DNA of 64,000 nt from NCBI RefSeq assembly GCF_036924645.1, contig NZ_JAZHRX010000001.1:3561501-3625500 (forward strand), given 5' to 3'. Source of the stretch: Bradyrhizobium sp. AZCC 2176. Its GTDB lineage: Bacteria; Pseudomonadota; Alphaproteobacteria; Rhizobiales; Xanthobacteraceae. Made by a program: the position numbers and the translations under genes. The notes below the pieces were generated by a model, which did not search any database, was not told where the DNA came from, and saw nothing but the letters and a program-made list of their open reading frames with translations. Below, one piece after another: positions 51,882-60,740 of the stretch (the stretch's first letter is position 1; each line of letters starts with the position of its first letter).

Positions 51882-52850
51882 ATGGAGCTTCGCTGGCTTC
51901 AAGATTTCCTGATGGTGGCCGAGACCGGCAATTTTACGCGCGCCGCCGAGAAACGAAACACATCTCAGGCGGCGTTCAGCCGCCGCATCAAGTCACTGGA
52001 GGCCTGGCTCGGCTTCGACCTGATCGACCGCAGTGTCTACCCGACGCAGCTCACGCCGCAAGGCGAGCGTTTCCGCGAGCATGCCGGCGAGTTGCTGCGG
52101 CAGATGCTCGACAGTCGCGGCGAGCTTGGCGGCAAGCCGCTTGGCCGCAACGAACATATCCGCATCGCCCTGCCGTTCGCGATGGCCACTGCACGGCTGC
52201 CGCATTGGTGGCAGGCCTGGTCACAGGAGCGGCGGTTGAGTTGCTCGGTGGTGGTGGGCAACATCCACGATCTCGTCACCTCGCTGGTGTCAGACAATGT
52301 GGACCTGATGATCTGCTATCACCACGCCCAGCAGCCGATCCATCTCGATCCGGATCTTTACGAGTCTGTGACGCTCGGTACAGAATTCCTGCGGCCCTAT
52401 GCCAGCGAAGCGCTGGTGGCCAAGGGTGGTGCATCGCTGCCTGGCCGGGCGGCGCATCCGGTCCCCCTCTTGATGTATTCGCCCGGTGTCTATTTCGCCC
52501 GGTTGGTCGATCTCATCCTGGAGAATGCCCCCATTTCCGGCGTGCGGGTCATCGAAAGCGACATGTCCGACGTCCTCTGCGGGATGGCGCTGAGCGGCCG
52601 CGGCGTGGCTTGGTTAACGGAGGGCACCGTCGCGGCTTCGGGCCGGAAGCGGCTGACCCCGATTGGCGGCGACAAATGGGCGCTGCCTTTGTCTTTAGTC
52701 GCATTCAGGGGTCGAATGCATGATGGTCAACGGGCACTAAATCTGTTTTGGTCCGAATTGTGCAGGCATAGTGTCGGGCACGCCGGGGGCGGTCTTGCAA
52801 GAACAGGTTCGAGACTGCCGGCCAAACGGCCCGGCAAGTTGCTGAGTTAG
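51882..52850 (+). CDS. LysR-family regulator of the D-amino acid/ABC transporter cluster
   Basis: A 322-residue regulator. The winged helix is MELRWLQDFLMVAETGNFTRAAEKRNTSQAAFSRRIKSLEAWLGFDLIDR; the effector domain starts near residue 90 (IRIALPFAMATARLPHWW). GGGGAG at 51872-51877 fixes the ATG at 51882. A basic tail (RTGSRLPAKRPGKLLS) is longer than usual. Its place between dadA and the glt-type importer suggests that it controls both. The inducer may be a D-amino acid, by inference. Confidence 0.88.
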   Translation: MELRWLQDFLMVAETGNFTRAAEKRNTSQAAFSRRIKSLEAWLGFDLIDRSVYPTQLTPQGERFREHAGELLRQMLDSRGELGGKPLGRNEHIRIALPFAMATARLPHWWQAWSQERRLSCSVVVGNIHDLVTSLVSDNVDLMICYHHAQQPIHLDPDLYESVTLGTEFLRPYASEALVAKGGASLPGRAAHPVPLLMYSPGVYFARLVDLILENAPISGVRVIESDMSDVLCGMALSGRGVAWLTEGTVAASGRKRLTPIGGDKWALPLSLVAFRGRMHDGQRALNLFWSELCRHSVGHAGGGLARTGSRLPAKRPGKLLS

Positions 52851-52893
52851 GGTGGATGAGCAATCATCTGAAACCTTTTGAGGGAGAAGTTAC

Positions 52894-53805
52894 GTGAAAC
52901 ACCGTCAGATTATCGGCTGCCTGGTCGCGGGTGCGTTGTGCACCACCCCGGCAATGGCGCAGGAACTCACCGGGACGCTGAAGAACATCAAGGACACCGG
53001 CGCCATCACGCTCGGATTCCGCGACTCGTCCATTCCGTTCTCCTATCTCGACGACAACCAGAAGCCCGTCGGCTACGCCATGGACATCTGCTACAAGATC
53101 GTCGATACCGTGAAAAAGGAGCTCAAGCTCGACAAGCTTGAGGTCAAGCTCAATCCGGTGACGTCGTCGACCCGTATCCCGCTGCTCGCCAACGGCACCA
53201 TCGATCTCGAATGCGGCTCGACCACCAACAACACCGAACGTCAGAAGCAGATTTCCTACACCAACACCCACTTCCTGACCGCGAGCCGCTACGTCACCAA
53301 GAAGGCGAGCAAGATCAATTCGATCGACGACCTCAAGGGCAAGTCGGTGGTCTCCACCGCCGGCACCACCAACATCAAGCAGCTCACCGAAGCCAACGCT
53401 GCGCGCAGCCTCAACATCAACATCATCCCGGCCAAGGATCACGCCGAGGCATTCCTGATGGTCGAGACCGACCGCGCGGTGGCCTTTGTGATGGACGACA
53501 TCCTGCTGGCGAGCCTGATCGCCGGCTCGAAAGCGCCGGGCGACTATGTCATCTCCAAGGACGCGTTCTCCAAGCCCGAGCCTTACGGCATTATGCTGCG
53601 CAAGGACGATCCGGCCTTCAAGAAGGTGGTCGACGCCGCGACCGCGGCGCTCTACACCGGCGGCGAGGGCCAGAAGATCTACGACAAATGGTTCACGCAG
53701 AAAATTCCGCCCAAGGGGCTGAACCTCAACGTGCCGATCAGCTCCGAGCTCAAGAACGAGTTCGCCAAGCCCTCGGACTCGCCGGATCCGGACTCGTATA
53801 AGTAG
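52894..53805 (+). CDS. gltI: amino acid ABC transporter substrate-binding protein (GltI type)
   Basis: A 303-residue periplasmic protein with a Sec leader (IIGCLVAGALCTTPAMAQ). Signatures are TGAITLGFRDSSIPFSYLDDNQKPVGYAMDIC, RIPLLANGTIDLECGSTTNNTERQKQISYT and GKSVVSTAGTTNIKQL, matching the glutamate/aspartate binding protein GltI and its relatives. The start is GTG at 52894 with GAGGGAGAAG upstream. A terminator-like hairpin follows before the permease genes. In this context the ligand may be a D-amino acid, or Glu/Asp. Confidence 0.9.
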   Translation: MKHRQIIGCLVAGALCTTPAMAQELTGTLKNIKDTGAITLGFRDSSIPFSYLDDNQKPVGYAMDICYKIVDTVKKELKLDKLEVKLNPVTSSTRIPLLANGTIDLECGSTTNNTERQKQISYTNTHFLTASRYVTKKASKINSIDDLKGKSVVSTAGTTNIKQLTEANAARSLNINIIPAKDHAEAFLMVETDRAVAFVMDDILLASLIAGSKAPGDYVISKDAFSKPEPYGIMLRKDDPAFKKVVDAATAALYTGGEGQKIYDKWFTQKIPPKGLNLNVPISSELKNEFAKPSDSPDPDSYK

Positions 53806-53890
53806 ACCCACATCGTGAGGCGCCGCGCCATGCGCGGCACCTCCAGCAATAGCGGCGAAGCCGTTATGCAAGGGTGAGGGGCAATAGCTG

Positions 53891-53928
53891 GTCCGGCCAT
53901 TTTTCAAGCGGAGAATGGCCGGACTTTT
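53891..53928 (+). terminator. internal terminator/attenuator after gltI
   Basis: GTCCGGCCATT (53891-53901) pairs with AATGGCCGGAC (53914-53924) and TTTT follows. It lies between the binding-protein and permease genes, a position used to keep binding protein in excess. Confidence 0.8.
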
Positions 53929-54011
53929 GCATAAGTGTCGTGACGGATAAGCGTTAGTGATACACAGGCGTTAGTGACCAAGAGATTTTCGGCACTTTCG
54001 GGCGGTGCAGC

Positions 54012-54743
54012 GTGAACTACAACTGGAATTGGCACATCTTCTTCGAGCCGAACCCGACCGGGGCCGGCACCTATCTCGACATGCTGGTGTCGGGACTGCT
54101 GCTGACTATCAAGACGGCGCTGCTGGCCTGGATCATCGCGCTGATCTTCGGCACGATCATCGGCATCCTCCGCTCGTTGCCGTCGAAGACGGCATCCTGG
54201 ATCGGCTTTGGCTACGTCGAATTCTTCCGCAACATGCCGCTCTTGGTGCAGCTATTTCTCTGGTTCTTCGTGCTGCCGGAACTGCTGCCGCGTGGCGCGG
54301 GGTTGTGGCTAAAACAGCTTCCCAATGCGCCGTTCTGGACGGCGGCGATCGGGGTCGGCCTGTTCATGTCGGCGCGCGTCGCCGTCCAGCTTGCCGCCGG
54401 CATTGCCTCGCTGCCGCGCGGGCAGAAGCAGGCGGCAACGGCGCTTGGGCTGACGACAGGACAAGGCTATCGCTACGTGCTGCTGCCAATCGCGTTCCGC
54501 ATCATCCTGCCGCCGCTCACGTCCGAATTCCTCAACACCATCAAGAATACCTCGGTCGCGATCACCATCGGCCTGATCGAACTGACCGGCCAGGCGCGGG
54601 CGATGCAGGAATTCTCGTTTCAGGTGTTCGAGGCTTTCACCGCCGCAACCGTGATGTATCTCGCGATCAACATCATCGTCGTCACCGGCATGCGCTTCCT
54701 CGAACGCAGCCTGGCGATCCCCGGCTACATTGCGGGGAAATGA
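54012..54743 (+). CDS. gltJ: amino acid ABC transporter permease (GltJ type)
   Basis: A 243-residue inner-membrane permease of the HisMQ family. It has about five spans and the EAA loop IASLPRGQKQAATALGLTTGQGYRYVLLPIAFRIILPPLTSEFLNTIKNTS. NYNWNWHIFFEP at the N-terminus is typical of GltJ. The start is GTG at 54012 without a strong ribosome site. Its stop overlaps an ATGA just before gltK, implying coupled translation. Confidence 0.92.
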   Translation: MNYNWNWHIFFEPNPTGAGTYLDMLVSGLLLTIKTALLAWIIALIFGTIIGILRSLPSKTASWIGFGYVEFFRNMPLLVQLFLWFFVLPELLPRGAGLWLKQLPNAPFWTAAIGVGLFMSARVAVQLAAGIASLPRGQKQAATALGLTTGQGYRYVLLPIAFRIILPPLTSEFLNTIKNTSVAITIGLIELTGQARAMQEFSFQVFEAFTAATVMYLAINIIVVTGMRFLERSLAIPGYIAGK

Positions 54744-54745
54744 CC

Positions 54746-55438
54746 ATGTTTGACAATCTCGATTTCGACGTCATCCGCCGCTCGCTGCCGTATCTCTTCC
54801 TCGACGGCATGAGCTTCACGCTGATGCTGACGGGACTCTCCGCGCTGGGTGGCCTGGTCTTCGGCACGCTGATTGCGCTGATGCGGCTGTCAAGCTACCG
54901 GCTGCTCGGCCGTATCGCCGGGTTCTATGTCGACTTCATGCGTTCGCTGCCGCTGGTGCTGGTGATCTTCTGGTTCTATTTCCTGGTCCCCTATATCGGG
55001 CAATGGTTGACCGGCGCGTCGCGGCCCATTCGGGTCGGCGCGTTCACTTCGTCGCTGGTCACCTTCATCATGTTCGAAGCGGCGTATTTCTCCGAGATCA
55101 TGCGCGCTGGCATCCAGTCGATCTCGAGGGGGCAGCCGGCGGCCGCAAGCGCGCTCGGCCTGACCTACAGCCAGTCCATGCGCTACATCGTGCTGCCGCA
55201 GGCGTTCCGGAATATGCTGCCGGTGCTGCTGACGCAGACCATCGTGCTGTTCCAGGACACCTCATTGGTCTATGTGCTGTCGATCCCGGATTTCCTCGGC
55301 GCCGCCAGCAAGGTGGCCCAGCGCGACGGGCGGCTGGTCGAGATGTACCTGTTCGCGGCCGCGGTCTATTTCGCGATTTCCTGTTTCGCGTCCTACGGCG
55401 TTCGGCGCCTGCAGGCACGCATTGCCATTGTACGGTAG
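54746..55438 (+). CDS. gltK: amino acid ABC transporter permease (GltK type)
   Basis: A 230-residue permease of the HisMQ family, partner of GltJ. The N-terminus [28 protein letters not shown] is followed by the EAA loop [46 protein letters not shown] at 54734 fits the ATG at 54746 (8-nt spacing); an ATG at 54740 is closer to the stop of gltJ. A palindromic repeat follows before the ATPase gene. Confidence 0.92.
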   Translation: MFDNLDFDVIRRSLPYLFLDGMSFTLMLTGLSALGGLVFGTLIALMRLSSYRLLGRIAGFYVDFMRSLPLVLVIFWFYFLVPYIGQWLTGASRPIRVGAFTSSLVTFIMFEAAYFSEIMRAGIQSISRGQPAAASALGLTYSQSMRYIVLPQAFRNMLPVLLTQTIVLFQDTSLVYVLSIPDFLGAASKVAQRDGRLVEMYLFAAAVYFAISCFASYGVRRLQARIAIVR

Positions 55439-55439
55439 C

Positions 55440-55512
55440 GAGCATGATCCGGAAAAGTGGAAACCGGTTTTCCTCGGGACAAACGCCAAGCGTTTGCCCG
55501 GAGATCATGCTC
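55440..55512. repeat. palindromic element between gltK and gltL
   Basis: GAGCATGATC (55440-55449) is inverted as GATCATGCTC (55503-55512); AACCGGTT and AAACGC.AAGCGTTT form inner dyads. The same ends occur at 12846-12894. Its position within an operon suggests an effect on mRNA stability or on the level of the ATPase. Confidence 0.75.
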
Positions 55513-55526
55513 AAAAGGAAGAGTTC

Positions 55527-56258
55527 ATGATCGAAATCAGCCACGTCAATAAATGGTATGGGCCGAGCTTCCAGGTGCTGAAGGACTGCAGCACCAGCGT
55601 CGCCAAGGGCGAGGTCGTGGTGGTTTGCGGCCCGTCGGGTTCGGGAAAGTCGACGCTGATCAAATGCGTCAACGCGCTGGAGCCGTTTCAAGAGGGCCAG
55701 ATCATCCTCGACGGTATCAAGGTCAACGATCCCAAGACCGATTTGCCAAAACTGCGCGCCCGCGTCGGCATGGTGTTCCAGCATTTCGAACTGTTTCCGC
55801 ATTTGCGCATCATCGAGAATCTGTGCCTGGCGCAGGAGAAGGTGCTGGGCCGCTCGCATGACGAGGCGATGGCCAAGGGCGAGAAATTGCTCGAGCGCGT
55901 TGGGTTGACCGTGCATGCGAAGAAATATCCGGCGGAACTGTCCGGCGGGCAGCAGCAGCGCGTCGCGATCGCGCGCGCACTGGCGATGGACCCGATCGCG
56001 ATGCTGTTCGACGAGCCGACTTCGGCGCTCGATCCCGAAATGATCAGCGAGGTGCTCGACGTCATGGTCGATCTCGCCCACGAGGGTATGACCATGATGG
56101 TCGTTACTCACGAAATGGGCTTTGCCAGCAAGGTCGCCAATCGCGTGATCTTCATGGACAAGGGCGAGATCGTCGAGGACGCGCTGAAGACCGATTTCTT
56201 CGGCAGCCCGCGCAGCGAGCGCGCGCAGAAGTTCTTGTCGAAGATTCTGTCGCATTAG
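55527..56258 (+). CDS. gltL: amino acid ABC transporter ATP-binding protein (GltL type)
   Basis: A 243-residue ATPase that powers the importer. Walker A is GPSGSGKS (35-42), the Q-loop is [11 protein letters not shown], the signature [16 protein letters not shown], Walker [15 protein letters not shown] and the switch His THEMG. AAAGGAAGAG precedes the ATG. It follows gltK after a 73-bp palindromic repeat and completes the gltIJKL operon. It is most similar to the polar amino acid (HisP/GlnQ/GltL) branch. Confidence 0.94.
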   Translation: MIEISHVNKWYGPSFQVLKDCSTSVAKGEVVVVCGPSGSGKSTLIKCVNALEPFQEGQIILDGIKVNDPKTDLPKLRARVGMVFQHFELFPHLRIIENLCLAQEKVLGRSHDEAMAKGEKLLERVGLTVHAKKYPAELSGGQQQRVAIARALAMDPIAMLFDEPTSALDPEMISEVLDVMVDLAHEGMTMMVVTHEMGFASKVANRVIFMDKGEIVEDALKTDFFGSPRSERAQKFLSKILSH

Positions 56259-56265
56259 GCCCCGC

Positions 56266-56368
56266 CGTCGTTCCGGGGCGCCTCGCAGAGGCGAACCCGG
56301 AATCTCGAGATTCTCCGGTGCGCAATTGCGCACCATAGTTCGATACTTTGCATCGCCCCGGAATGACG
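56266..56368. repeat. dispersed palindromic element with CGTCGTTCCGGGGCG ends
   Basis: CGTCGTTCCGGGGCG at the left is inverted as CGCCCCGGAATGACG at the right, with an inner GGTGCGCAATTGCGCACC dyad. It is related to 43714-43791 by its TTCCGGGG ends. It lies between the gltL stop and the aminotransferase gene. Confidence 0.75.
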
Positions 56369-56443
56369 TGGCGAGAGTTCCTCGCCATTACAAATAACCC
56401 ATAAGATCAACCACCGACATCGCTACCTCCAGGAGACTCTGCT

Positions 56444-57301
56444 TTGGAACAGATCGCTTACGTCAATGGTTCGTTCGTGCCACTTTCAGAGGCGAAGATC
56501 TCAATCCTCGACCGCGGCTTCCTGTTTGCCGACGGCATCTATGAGGTCGCGGCCGTGCTCGAGGGCAAGCTGATCGATAACGCCTCGCATCTGGCGCGGT
56601 TGGAGCGCTCGGTCGGCGAGATCGAACTGGCGCTGCCGGAAACGACGGCGCGCATCCAGGAAATCCAGCAGGAGCTCGTCAAGCGCAACAATCTCGTCAA
56701 CGGCATGGTTTATCTGGAAGTGACGCGCGGTGCCGACACCGGACGCGATTTTGCGTTCCCCAAGGGCGTCAAGCCGACGCTGATCATGTTCACTTCGACC
56801 AAGGACATCATCAACGCGCCGTCGGCCAAGACCGGCATCAAGGTGATCACGGTGCCCGACCTGCGCTGGGCGAGGCGCGACATCAAGAGCGTGGCGCTGC
56901 TGGCGCAGGTGCTGGCCAAGCAGGCTGCCGCAGCGGCCGGCGCCGGTGAGGCCTGGATGATCGAGGACGGCAAGGTGACCGAGGGCGGCTCGTCATCATG
57001 CTTCATCCTGACCCAGGATGACGTCATCGTGACGCGGGAGAACGGCAGCGAGATCCTGCCCGGCTGCACCCGCAAGGCCGTGGTCGCGCTGGCCGAAGAG
57101 CGCCAGCTTCGCGTCGAGGAGCGGGCATTTTCCGTCGAGGAGGCGCTCGCCGCCAAGGAAGCCTTCGTCACCAGCGCCAGCGTTTTCGTGCAGGCTGTGG
57201 TGTCGATCGACGGCAAGAACGTCGCCGACGGCAAGCCCGGTCCGATGACCAATCGCCTGCGCGAGATCTATGTCGAGTTCGCCAAGGCGACGGCGCTGTA
57301 G
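56444..57301 (+). CDS. dat: D-amino acid aminotransferase
   Basis: A 285-residue fold-type IV PLP enzyme. It opens IAYVNGSFVPLSEAKISILDRGFLFADGIYEVAAV, as in D-alanine aminotransferases. Lys148 (RRDIKSVALL) forms the aldimine; EDGKVTEGGSSSCF and GCTRKAVVALA position the cofactor phosphate. The start is TTG at 56444 with AGGAG upstream, a weak start that would limit expression. It interconverts D-amino acids and 2-oxoacids, fitting the nearby dadA and importer. Branched-chain aminotransferase is the main alternative but the RGFLFADGIYE string favours Dat. Confidence 0.9.
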   Translation: MEQIAYVNGSFVPLSEAKISILDRGFLFADGIYEVAAVLEGKLIDNASHLARLERSVGEIELALPETTARIQEIQQELVKRNNLVNGMVYLEVTRGADTGRDFAFPKGVKPTLIMFTSTKDIINAPSAKTGIKVITVPDLRWARRDIKSVALLAQVLAKQAAAAAGAGEAWMIEDGKVTEGGSSSCFILTQDDVIVTRENGSEILPGCTRKAVVALAEERQLRVEERAFSVEEALAAKEAFVTSASVFVQAVVSIDGKNVADGKPGPMTNRLREIYVEFAKATAL

Positions 57302-57312
57302 TACCCCAAGAT

Positions 57313-57416
57313 GTCGTCGCCCGGCTTGAGCCGGGCGACCCGGTATTCCAGAGACGAATTTGCTTGAACGGAGATGCCGCGCCGTACCGGATGCCCCGCT
57401 TGAAGCGGGCATGACA
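57313..57416. repeat. dispersed palindromic element with GTCGTCGCCCGGC start
   Basis: Hairpins GCCCGGCTTGAGCCGGGC (left) and GCCCCGCTTGAAGCGGGC (right) flank a less structured centre. It lies between convergent genes and resembles the element at 2776-2874. Confidence 0.6.
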
Positions 57417-57434
57417 GCGGAGGATTGCTGAGGC

Positions 57435-57896
57435 TTATGCCACCGCCGCTTTCGCCTTCACCGGATGTACCGCGCGAAAAGCGATCGCCAGCCGGTTCCA
57501 GGCATTGATGGCCCCGATCAGCATGGTCAGATTGACCGTCTCCGTCTCCGAGAAGTGGGCGCGCACGTCTGCGTAGAGATCGTCAGGCGCGTGGGTTTCG
57601 GCGATCAGCGTCAATGCCTCGGTCCATGCCAAGGCGGCCCGTTCGCGGTCAGTGTACAGCGGCGATTCGTGCCAGGCGTTCAACAGATACAGCCGCTGCT
57701 CGGTCTCACCCTGCTTGCGGGCGTCCTGGGTGTGCATGTTGATGCAATAAGCGCAGCCGTTGATCTGCGAGGCGCGCGTCTTCACCAGTTCGATCAGCGA
57801 CTTTTCGAGGCCGGAGGCGACGATCTGGGCCTCCAGCGCGACGAGTGCCTTGATGGTGTCAGGCGCGGCCTGGTAGTAGTTCATCCGGGGCTTCAT
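57435..57896 (-). CDS. AhpD-like carboxymuconolactone decarboxylase-family protein
   Basis: A 153-residue helical protein. The redox motif is GCAYCINMH (Cys48, Cys51, His55), with Glu36 in SLIELVKTRASQINGC completing the AhpD-type proton relay. Such proteins act as alkylhydroperoxidases or thiol-disulfide partners and form trimers or hexamers. AAGAGGAG precedes the ATG. It is a single gene, divergent from the serine hydrolase. Confidence 0.92.
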   Translation of the reverse strand: MKPRMNYYQAAPDTIKALVALEAQIVASGLEKSLIELVKTRASQINGCAYCINMHTQDARKQGETEQRLYLLNAWHESPLYTDRERAALAWTEALTLIAETHAPDDLYADVRAHFSETETVNLTMLIGAINAWNRLAIAFRAVHPVKAKAAVA

Positions 57897-58024
57897 GTAA
57901 TTCTCCTCTTACGTTTTCAATTTGAGGCCGAATGTCAGCGTATCCTGAGCTGAACGATAGTTACCATCTGGATCGATATTGCCAGATACAATAAAGTGAT
58001 CCGACGCAACGGGGGAGGCGGCGG

Positions 58025-59308
58025 ATGTTATCGCGCAAGTCGGTGTCGACAGGCCACTGTGCGCCGCCGCTGGTTGCGATGCTCGCATGGGTCTTGCTGA
58101 GCGTCCCACTGTCCGCGGCCCAATTCGGCCCACGGCCGAATGCGCCGTTGTCGGTGGAAAAGCTTTCGCGGATCGACAATTTTCTCAACGATCAGGTCGC
58201 GCAAAGTGAAATTCCGGGTGCCGTGGTCTTGATTCAGCGCCGCGGCAAACCGGTGTATTTCAAATGGTTCGGCAAGCGTGACGTCGATGCCGGCATCGAC
58301 ATGACGCTGGATACGATCTTTCCGCTGCATTCGCTCACCAAAACCGTGACCAGCTTTGCCGCGATGATGCTGATCGATCGTGGCGCGATCAAACTCGACG
58401 ATCCCGTCAGCAAATACATTCCCTCTTTCGCCGGCATGAAGGTCGGTGTCGAGCGCAAGGATGAGTCCGGCATGGCCGTGCTCGATCTCGTGCCGTTGCG
58501 CCGGCCGGTAACGATCGAAGACCTGCTGCTGCATGCGTCGGGGATTACCTATGGTTTCTACGGGCCGCGGGGGCCGGTGAAGGCAGCGTATGACGGGATC
58601 TATCTCGGCGATTTCGACAATGCCGAATTTGCCGAGCGGATCGCAAAACTGCCGCTGGCAGAGCAGCCGCGCACGCTGTGGGATTACGGGCATTCCATCG
58701 ATGTGCTCGGCCGCGTCATCGAAGTCGTCTCCGGCCAATCGCTGTACCAGTTCGAAAAGACGGAACTGTTCGACCCCCTGGGCATGACGACGACCAGGTT
58801 TTTCCTGACCGATCCGGCCGAGCGGTCGCGCTATGCGCAACCGCTGCGCAAGGATCGCCATACCGAGCGCAATTCGCTCGATGTCACCCGTTGGGAATCG
58901 GGCGGTGGGGGATTGGTCTCGACGGTCGCCGATCTTGCGCGCTTTGGGCAGATGCTGCTGAACGGCGGCGCGCTCGACGGCAGGACTTATCTCGCTCCCA
59001 AAACATTCGCGGACATGACGACCGATCACATCGGTCCGGGTTCGGGCGTCGAACGCAATTACTTCTATTTCCCGGGCGACGGTTTTGGGTTCGGCTATGG
59101 CTTCGGCGTCCGCACCGATCCTGGCAATGCGATGCCGCCGCCGCCGGGTTCGCCCGGCGAAATCAAATGGGACGGTGCCACCGGCGCCTATCTGGTGGTC
59201 GACCACGCGCAGGACATGTTCTTCGTCGTGCTGGAAAACGCGCCATCAGGCCGGCAGCATGTGCAGGTGAACGTCAAAAAACTGATTTACGACGCGTTCG
59301 AGAAATGA
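58025..59308 (+). CDS. serine hydrolase of the class C beta-lactamase family
   Basis: A 427-residue secreted enzyme with a hydrophobic leader (VAMLAWVLLSVPLSAAQ). The SxxK nucleophile motif is S103-L-T-K106 (LHSLTKTV); DYGHSIDVLGRVIE provides the Tyr motif and KWDGATGAY the third (HxG/KTG-like) element. FFVVLENA is near the end. The family includes esterases, DD-peptidases and beta-lactamases. This one is more like the EstB/LpqH-type esterases than AmpC. GGGGGAGGC precedes the ATG. The acyltransferase follows after 15 bp. Confidence 0.88.
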   Translation: MLSRKSVSTGHCAPPLVAMLAWVLLSVPLSAAQFGPRPNAPLSVEKLSRIDNFLNDQVAQSEIPGAVVLIQRRGKPVYFKWFGKRDVDAGIDMTLDTIFPLHSLTKTVTSFAAMMLIDRGAIKLDDPVSKYIPSFAGMKVGVERKDESGMAVLDLVPLRRPVTIEDLLLHASGITYGFYGPRGPVKAAYDGIYLGDFDNAEFAERIAKLPLAEQPRTLWDYGHSIDVLGRVIEVVSGQSLYQFEKTELFDPLGMTTTRFFLTDPAERSRYAQPLRKDRHTERNSLDVTRWESGGGGLVSTVADLARFGQMLLNGGALDGRTYLAPKTFADMTTDHIGPGSGVERNYFYFPGDGFGFGYGFGVRTDPGNAMPPPPGSPGEIKWDGATGAYLVVDHAQDMFFVVLENAPSGRQHVQVNVKKLIYDAFEK

Positions 59309-59323
59309 CTGGGCGCAGGCTCG

Positions 59324-60526
59324 ATGGGAAGTAACGAGATGCTGCGCAAGACCGATCGGAGCGACCGGATCGTCAAGGTGAGGGGGCGCATCGTCGCGCT
59401 GGACCGTGCCCGCACATTCATCACGCTGTTGGTCCTGATCCATCATTCCGTGGTCAACTATACCCATTTCGGCAGCGGCGACAAAATGCGCTGGCTGGGG
59501 TTCGACCTCGTCGTGCTGTTCAACGACAGTTTCTTCATGGCCTGCATGTTCCTGATCTCGGGCCTGTTCGTTCACGACAGCCTGATCCGCAGGGGGGCGG
59601 CGGACTTTCTGCGCAACCGTGCATGGCGGCTCGGCATCCCCTTTCTGATTTCGATCCTCTTTCTGATGCCGATTGCGTATTATCCGACCTTCCTGCGCTA
59701 TCATCTGCCCGGCACCACTGATTTCAACTTCATTCATTTCTGGTGGCGCACGCTGACGGTTGGTCCCTGGCCGTCGGGTCCGGCATGGTTCTTGTGGGTG
59801 CTGCTGGCGTTCGACATCCTCGCCGCAGTTCTGCTGGCGCGGGCGCCGCGGATGCTGAAGATGTCCGGCCTGCTGGTCTTTTCGCTCCGCGACCGGCCGT
59901 GGACAGCGTTTACGGCCTTCCTCGTCGTTTCGGTCGTCATCTACGTGCCGATGCGGCTGGTCTTTGGCGATGCAAGCTGGCTGGAGCCCGGCGGCTATCC
60001 GCTGCCGATCCAGACCAGCCGGATTTTGCTCTATGGCGGCTATTTTCTGACCGGTGTCGGCATCGGCGCGGTCAGCCTTCGCTCCGGAATCCTGAGCGGG
60101 GAGGGGGCGCTGGCGCAGCGCTGGCCGCTCTGGCTTGCCCTTGCGTCGTTGTTCTACGGCGCGATTCTGCTGCTGGTCTATGCTCACCACAACTGGATTG
60201 CGGATGTCGATTCGCCGCCGCTATCCTGGCAGGCCGGCTATGGCCTTGCCTTTGCGCTGTTCAGCGCCGCGATGACGTTCACTGTGCTGTCCGTGTCGCT
60301 GGCCTTCGCCTCATCGCGCATGAAGCTGCTCGATGCCATGCGGCCATCTGCCTATGGCATCTTTCTCACGCACTATATCTTCATCATCTGGCTGCAATAC
60401 GCGGTCTACGACTATTCATGGCCGGCCTTCGTCAAGTTCGCTTTCGTTTTCGGCGGCACGCTGGCGCTGAGCTGGGCGGTCACGTGGTTGCTGCGGAAAA
60501 TTCCGATGGTGGCGCGGATGATCTAG
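59324..60526 (+). CDS. membrane acyltransferase family 3 protein (OpgC-like)
   Basis: A 400-residue protein with about ten membrane segments. The N-terminal RIVALDRARTFITLLVLIHHSVVNYTHFG contains the catalytic-site His pair typical of acyltransferase-3, followed by RNRAWRLGIPFLISILFL and late SAYGIFLTHYIFIIW. The family O-acetylates or succinylates carbohydrates; OpgC is a member, so an effect on the opgGH glucans is conceivable but unlinked by position. The start may instead be the ATG at 59339, which has the better ribosome site (GGGAAG). It probably forms an operon with the serine hydrolase. Confidence 0.87.
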   Translation: MGSNEMLRKTDRSDRIVKVRGRIVALDRARTFITLLVLIHHSVVNYTHFGSGDKMRWLGFDLVVLFNDSFFMACMFLISGLFVHDSLIRRGAADFLRNRAWRLGIPFLISILFLMPIAYYPTFLRYHLPGTTDFNFIHFWWRTLTVGPWPSGPAWFLWVLLAFDILAAVLLARAPRMLKMSGLLVFSLRDRPWTAFTAFLVVSVVIYVPMRLVFGDASWLEPGGYPLPIQTSRILLYGGYFLTGVGIGAVSLRSGILSGEGALAQRWPLWLALASLFYGAILLLVYAHHNWIADVDSPPLSWQAGYGLAFALFSAAMTFTVLSVSLAFASSRMKLLDAMRPSAYGIFLTHYIFIIWLQYAVYDYSWPAFVKFAFVFGGTLALSWAVTWLLRKIPMVARMI

Positions 60527-60576
60527 AATGGATCCGTGCATCTGATGGGATTGGATCATGCAAGTTCGGCATAAAG

Positions 60577-60735
60577 GGGAAACGTCTGGCCGCGCTGTTC
60601 GTGCTTGCAACGGCCACGTTGCTTTCCGGCATGCCCGCCTTTGCCGCCTATCCGGACCGCGTCATCAGGATCATCGTTCCGCTTGCGCCGGGCGGCTTAC
60701 CCAGTGCTGGTGCCCGTACCCGTCCTTGTTTCTGA
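60577..60735 (+). pseudogene. truncated TctC/Bug-family gene, N-terminal remnant
   Basis: The frame codes for a signal peptide (LAALFVLATATLLSGMPAFA) and the Bug start AYPDRVIRIIVPLAPGG, ending about 60696, then runs into unrelated sequence and a stop at 60735. No ATG start remains in frame. The remaining 270 residues of a TctC are missing. It lies tail to tail with the FAH gene; TctC genes are often beside such catabolic operons, so the remnant was probably this operon's binding protein. Confidence 0.75.
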
Positions 60736-60740
60736 GGACG

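Noticed and set aside
54005..55438. A 477-codon plus-strand frame as a fused permease
   Set aside because: The first 245 codons are a shadow of gltJ; the true gltK begins at 54746 with its own ribosome site.
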